A stretch of 64,000 bases of DNA from DASRAA01 sp963814165 (GTDB lineage: Bacteria > Acidobacteriota > Terriglobia > Terriglobales > Acidobacteriaceae), in the NCBI GenBank assembly GCA_963814165.1, contig CAWFBW010000011.1, positions 62,001 to 126,000 on the forward strand, read 5' to 3'. How positions within the stretch are numbered: position 1 is the first letter of the stretch; every line of letters begins with the position of its first letter. Positions 60,945-64,000 of this stretch are shown piece by piece. The notes beneath the pieces were generated by a model. The model saw only the letters and a program-made list of their open reading frames with translations. It was not told where the DNA came from and did no database searches. The translations under genes and the position numbers were made by a program.

Positions 60945-61388
60945 ATGATTTCAGGCAGCGTTACTCTTACGGAACCGCAAAGCACTCATAAGCAATTCCT
61001 TGCCAGCAACGGCCGCGGGCACCACTTTCTAGTCGACGACGCGGGGGGCAATACCGGCCCCAAACCCATCGAACTTATCGCCATCGGTCTCGCCGGATGC
61101 ACGGCGTTCGACGTAATCGGCATCCTCCGCAAGAAGCGCCAGGAGGTGACCGGCTACGAAGTGAAAGTCGAAGCCGACCAGCGCCAGGATCCGCCGAATG
61201 TATTTACCAAAATTCGCGTGCACCACATCGTGACCGGCGTGGATATCGCCGAGAACGCGCTGCTGGACGCGATCCATTTGTCCGAGTCGAAGTACTGTTC
61301 GGTTAGCGCCATGTTGCAGCTCAGCGCCGAGATCGAAACGACTTACCAGATTGTTCCGGCCATGCAGGCGGCTACAATTGGCGCCTGA
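60945..61388 (+). CDS. OsmC/Ohr-family protein
   Basis: 147 residues. The family's two redox cysteines are Cys52 (GLAGCTAFDVI) and Cys118 (KYCSVSAML), and the N-terminal GPKPIELIAIGLAGC motif is typical of the OsmC branch. Such proteins reduce organic hydroperoxides in the cytoplasm. AGGAG and GAGGAGCGGAGAAG in the 40 bases before ATG 60945 include a ribosome site. The TolC gene of the second RND operon begins 13 bases after its stop, and it may be co-transcribed. Confidence 0.88.
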   Translation: MISGSVTLTEPQSTHKQFLASNGRGHHFLVDDAGGNTGPKPIELIAIGLAGCTAFDVIGILRKKRQEVTGYEVKVEADQRQDPPNVFTKIRVHHIVTGVDIAENALLDAIHLSESKYCSVSAMLQLSAEIETTYQIVPAMQAATIGA

Positions 61389-61401
61389 GGATCAACACGA
61401 G

Positions 61402-62766
61402 ATGGCCGGACGACGAAAACAAATCTGGATTGTGGCGGCGTTCCTTGTGCTGGCAATGAGTGCAGTGGCGGAAGAACCGGTGCCACTGAGCCTGCCGGAA
61501 GCGGCGAAGATGACGCTGGCCAACAACCCCATGCACAAGGCGGCGCTGGCCGATACGAAGGCTTCGTCGGCGGGCGTGCGCGAGGCGCGGGCCCCGATGC
61601 TGCCGCACATCATGTTTGCCGAGAACTTCACAGCTGGCAATGATCCAGTGTTCGTCTTCGGTACCAAGCTGCGGCAGCAGGAGTTCACAGCGGCGGACTT
61701 TGCGTTGAATTCACTGAACCGGCCAACGCCCATTGGCAACTACGCCAGTCGCTTTTCCGGACAGTGGAACCTCTTCGATAGCACCCAGAGCTGGAAGGCA
61801 CTGGATCGCGCCAAGCTCATGAATTTCGCGGCGAACGAGCAACTCAACCGCACCGACCAGGAACTTGTTTACCAGACAGTTCAGGCGTATTACGGCGTTC
61901 TTTTCGCGCAAAAGCAGGTCCAGGTCGCCGAAGATGCCGTGAAGACCGTGGAGGCCATTGAGCAGCAAAGCAAAGCGCGAGTCGAGAGCGGCCTGGCGGT
62001 GGATTCGGACTTGCTGAGCGCTCAAGTACAGCGGTCGGCGCGGCAGCAGGAGTTGATTGAGCGGCGCAACCAGTTGGCGCTGGCTCGGACCCGGCTGGCG
62101 CTGGCAATGGGCGCAGCCGCTGACGCGCAATATCAGCCCATGGAGGCGCTCGAGGATCGGGCGCTGCCCGCGGCGGACCTCAATCTCTTGGAGAAGACAG
62201 CTCTGGAGAAGCGTCCCGACCTGAAGCGCTCAGAGTGGGAGCGAAGCGCCCAGGACAAGAGTGTAGCGATAGCCAAGGCTGCTTTCGGTCCGCGAGTAAA
62301 TGCGTTTGGGTCGTGGGAAGAGGACTCCCACAGCGTAGGATGGACCGGCGCGAACAACTGGGTAGCCGGCGCCGAAGTGCAGTTTGATCTTTTCGCGGGT
62401 GGCGGCAAGCGCGCGGCGCTGGCGCGCGAGAAAGCTATGCAGGAGCGGGCAGCGGCAGGGTATGCAGGATTTCAGGATGCAGTGCGGCTCGAAGTTCGAA
62501 GCGCGTACTACCAGTTCGACGCCGCGCAGCAGCAGGTCAAGGTGGCGCGCGGCACAATCGCGCAGGCCGACGAGAGTTTGCGCATCAATCAAAACCGATA
62601 CGAAGGCGGGCTCAGCACGGTGACCGACATGTTGCGAGTCGAAGAAGCGTCCCATCGCGCCAAGGCTGATTACTGGCAGGCGGTGTACCGCATGAATAGC
62701 AGTTACGCCGGAATGGAACTGGCGACCGGCACGTTGACCCTTGATTCCCCGGCGGTGACGCAATGA
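61402..62766 (+). CDS. TolC-family outer-membrane efflux protein
   Basis: About 454 residues with a signal peptide (WIVAAFLVLAMSAVAEE). The two repeats of outer-membrane factors are seen: LSLPEAAKMTLANNPMHKAALAD with QELVYQTVQAYYGVLFAQKQVQVAE, and VQFDLFAGGGKRAALAREKA with LRINQNRYEGGLSTVTDMLRVEE. It forms the outer-membrane channel of the pump encoded downstream. ATG 61402 begins the basic N-terminus of the signal peptide; the upstream frame overlaps the OsmC gene. The stop overlaps the next start by 4 bases (ATGA). Confidence 0.9.
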   Translation: MAGRRKQIWIVAAFLVLAMSAVAEEPVPLSLPEAAKMTLANNPMHKAALADTKASSAGVREARAPMLPHIMFAENFTAGNDPVFVFGTKLRQQEFTAADFALNSLNRPTPIGNYASRFSGQWNLFDSTQSWKALDRAKLMNFAANEQLNRTDQELVYQTVQAYYGVLFAQKQVQVAEDAVKTVEAIEQQSKARVESGLAVDSDLLSAQVQRSARQQELIERRNQLALARTRLALAMGAAADAQYQPMEALEDRALPAADLNLLEKTALEKRPDLKRSEWERSAQDKSVAIAKAAFGPRVNAFGSWEEDSHSVGWTGANNWVAGAEVQFDLFAGGGKRAALAREKAMQERAAAGYAGFQDAVRLEVRSAYYQFDAAQQQVKVARGTIAQADESLRINQNRYEGGLSTVTDMLRVEEASHRAKADYWQAVYRMNSSYAGMELATGTLTLDSPAVTQ

Positions 62767-63896
62767 CGACCAGCAATTCTCTTACTAAGTTCACCTTGAT
62801 TTTGCCGGCGGCCGCGATTGCGGTGATGACAATGGTCGGTTGTAGCGAATCGAAGCCACCTGCGCAGGCACCAGCCGAGAAGATTCACGGCGTCGCCCTG
62901 ATGCAAGTCCAGAAGACGACTGTGCCGGACGCAGTTGAGGCCACAGGAACGGTGCGCGCGGCGCTCTCGGCGCAACTTGCCAGCCAGGTGATGGGCACCA
63001 TCACGCGCGTCAACGTCCACGAAGGCGATCGCGTGCGACGTGGCGAGGTGCTGGTTTCCATCGACGAGGCACAGCAGCAGGCGGCCTACACCGGCGCCAA
63101 GGCAGGATTGCTGGCGTCGCAGGAGTCGATCGCTGCAGCGGATGCCGACTACGCGCTGGCCGAGTCGACGATGAAGCGCTACCAGATGCTCTACGACAAG
63201 AAATCGGTGAGCCCACAAGAGTATGACGAGGTGAAGACGAGACTGGCAGCCGCGCAGGCGCGACGCGATGCGGCCCACGCCGGCCGTACGCAGGCCGAGG
63301 CGGGAGTGTCGCAGGCGGGTACGGCGATGAGCTTCACCAAAGTTCGCGCGCCGTTCGACGGTATCGTAATTGCGAAACTGGCGGAACCGGGAGCGATGGC
63401 TGCGCCGGGAGTTCCGCTGGTGATAGTGGAAGACCCCAGCCGCTTCCGCCTGGAAGCTCAGGTGGACGAGAGCAAGATTGGTGCGGTGAAGCTGGGCGAG
63501 ACTGTCCCCGTGGTGATCGACTCTCTGGGCGAGCAACCCATCTCCGGCAAGGTAACGCAGATTGTTCCGGCGGCTGATCCGGGCAGCCGGACCTTCACGG
63601 TAAAAATCGATTTGCCGGCAAATCCGCAGATGCGCACTGGATTGTTCGGACGGGTGCGCTTCTCGCGCGGAGAGCGCGAGGCCATCGCGATTCCCAGGTC
63701 GGCGGTGCTGAGCCGCGGACAGATGCAGGCGGTCTATGTCGTGGGAAGCGACCAACTGGCGAGCCTGCGGTATGTCACGCTGGGAGCGGCTTCCGCTGAC
63801 CAGGTGGAAGTCCTCTCCGGACTGCAAAGCGGCGACCGCATCGTGACCCAGCCGGGCGACCGCGAGTTAAGCGGCAAACAGGTTGAGGCCCAGTGA
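62763..63896 (+). CDS. RND periplasmic adaptor lipoprotein
   Basis: 377 residues. A lipoprotein signal ends in the lipobox TMVGC (Cys28 is the lipid-bearing residue), so it is anchored in a membrane by lipid. The biotinyl-lipoyl domain (GTITRVNVHEGDRVRRGEVLVSID), a short coiled coil (about 105-180) and the barrel (VRAPFDGIVIAKLAEPGAMAAPG) are those of RND adaptors of the MexA type. It overlaps the TolC gene by 4 bases and the RND gene by 1 base, so the three are one operon. Confidence 0.92.
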   Translation: MTTSNSLTKFTLILPAAAIAVMTMVGCSESKPPAQAPAEKIHGVALMQVQKTTVPDAVEATGTVRAALSAQLASQVMGTITRVNVHEGDRVRRGEVLVSIDEAQQQAAYTGAKAGLLASQESIAAADADYALAESTMKRYQMLYDKKSVSPQEYDEVKTRLAAAQARRDAAHAGRTQAEAGVSQAGTAMSFTKVRAPFDGIVIAKLAEPGAMAAPGVPLVIVEDPSRFRLEAQVDESKIGAVKLGETVPVVIDSLGEQPISGKVTQIVPAADPGSRTFTVKIDLPANPQMRTGLFGRVRFSRGEREAIAIPRSAVLSRGQMQAVYVVGSDQLASLRYVTLGAASADQVEVLSGLQSGDRIVTQPGDRELSGKQVEAQ

Positions 63897-64000
63897 TGAG
63901 CGAGCCAAAAACCCCAATGCGGATCGCCGGCGCACTGGCCGGGCAGTTCATCAACTCGAAGCTGACGCCGCTGTTCATCGTGTTTTCGCTGCTGCTGGGA
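63896..64000 (+). CDS. RND-family efflux permease, N-terminal fragment at window edge
   Basis: The first 35 codons are present from ATG 63896 (TGATG overlap with the adaptor stop). The sequence INSKLTPLFIVFSLLLG is the first membrane helix of an RND permease. The rest lies beyond the window. Assignment rests on the adaptor and TolC context and on this helix. Confidence 0.7.
   Translation, partial: MSEPKTPMRIAGALAGQFINSKLTPLFIVFSLLLG

Overview
The window looks like chromosome of an Acidobacteriota bacterium, probably of the Terriglobia/Koribacter type. This rests on gene families rather than on a marker gene: ADOP-type ABC permeases paired with PadR regulators, an Oar-like TonB-dependent receptor with a carboxypeptidase-regulatory N-terminus, a VWFA-related domain protein of the acidobacterial type, a DUF2934 protein, several TPR proteins, FG-GAP/ASPIC-UnbV (CRTAC1) proteins and an HpnI-type hopanoid glycosyltransferase. 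I see no rRNA, tRNA, CRISPR array, insertion sequence, integrase or phage gene.

Layout. 1-4.5 kb: a bactofilin-like membrane protein, a frameshifted hybrid histidine kinase, and an ADOP-like permease with a cysteine-rich tail. 4.5-19 kb: a tight operon (TPR/beta-propeller protein, pentaheme cytochrome c with TPRs, CRTAC1 protein, amidase), two more CRTAC1 genes facing each other tail to tail, and a TPR gene with a late in-frame stop. 19.3-25.4 kb: a LacI regulator divergent from a large Oar-like outer-membrane receptor, with promoter, operator candidates and terminator, then a broken TPR gene. 25.4-33.8 kb: carbohydrate genes (Gfo/Idh/MocA oxidoreductase, GH5, a NarL-type two-component pair, a VOC protein, a Tat-exported TIM-barrel isomerase, a GH2 enzyme). 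33.8-37.4 kb: a degenerate VWFA gene fused in frame, apart from one stop codon, to an M28-like protein, then DUF1223. 37.7-44 kb: envelope lipid and glycan genes (HpnI, sulfotransferase, ArnT-like transferase, an ArnE/ArnF-like pair of four-helix transporters, a MacB-like permease). 44.1-49.1 kb: a probable neutral-lipid or polymer inclusion locus (patatin lipase, a phasin-like six-repeat protein, a lipid-binding-like protein, a WS/DGAT wax ester/triacylglycerol synthase). 49.4-57.6 kb: small proteins, an RND efflux operon with a frameshifted tolC, and an ECF sigma factor fused to a zinc-finger anti-sigma domain. 57.6-64 kb: an autoregulated-looking PadR gene with its ADOP permease, an OsmC protein, and a second RND operon cut by the window edge.

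How the genes may work together. The propeller/cytochrome operon is predicted to be exported and may link a periplasmic redox or substrate-processing activity to the receptor/LacI module downstream. The carbohydrate genes suggest uptake and breakdown of a plant or microbial glycan under LacI control. The inclusion locus combines synthesis, coating, binding and hydrolysis of stored lipid. The coat-like gene has a good promoter followed directly by a CTGC-N3-GCAG dyad, which resembles a PhaR site.

Seven reading-frame disruptions occur in 64 kb, mostly single-base indels. They may be real decay or sequence errors; raw reads would tell. All functions are inferred by recognising motifs by eye; no database search was run.
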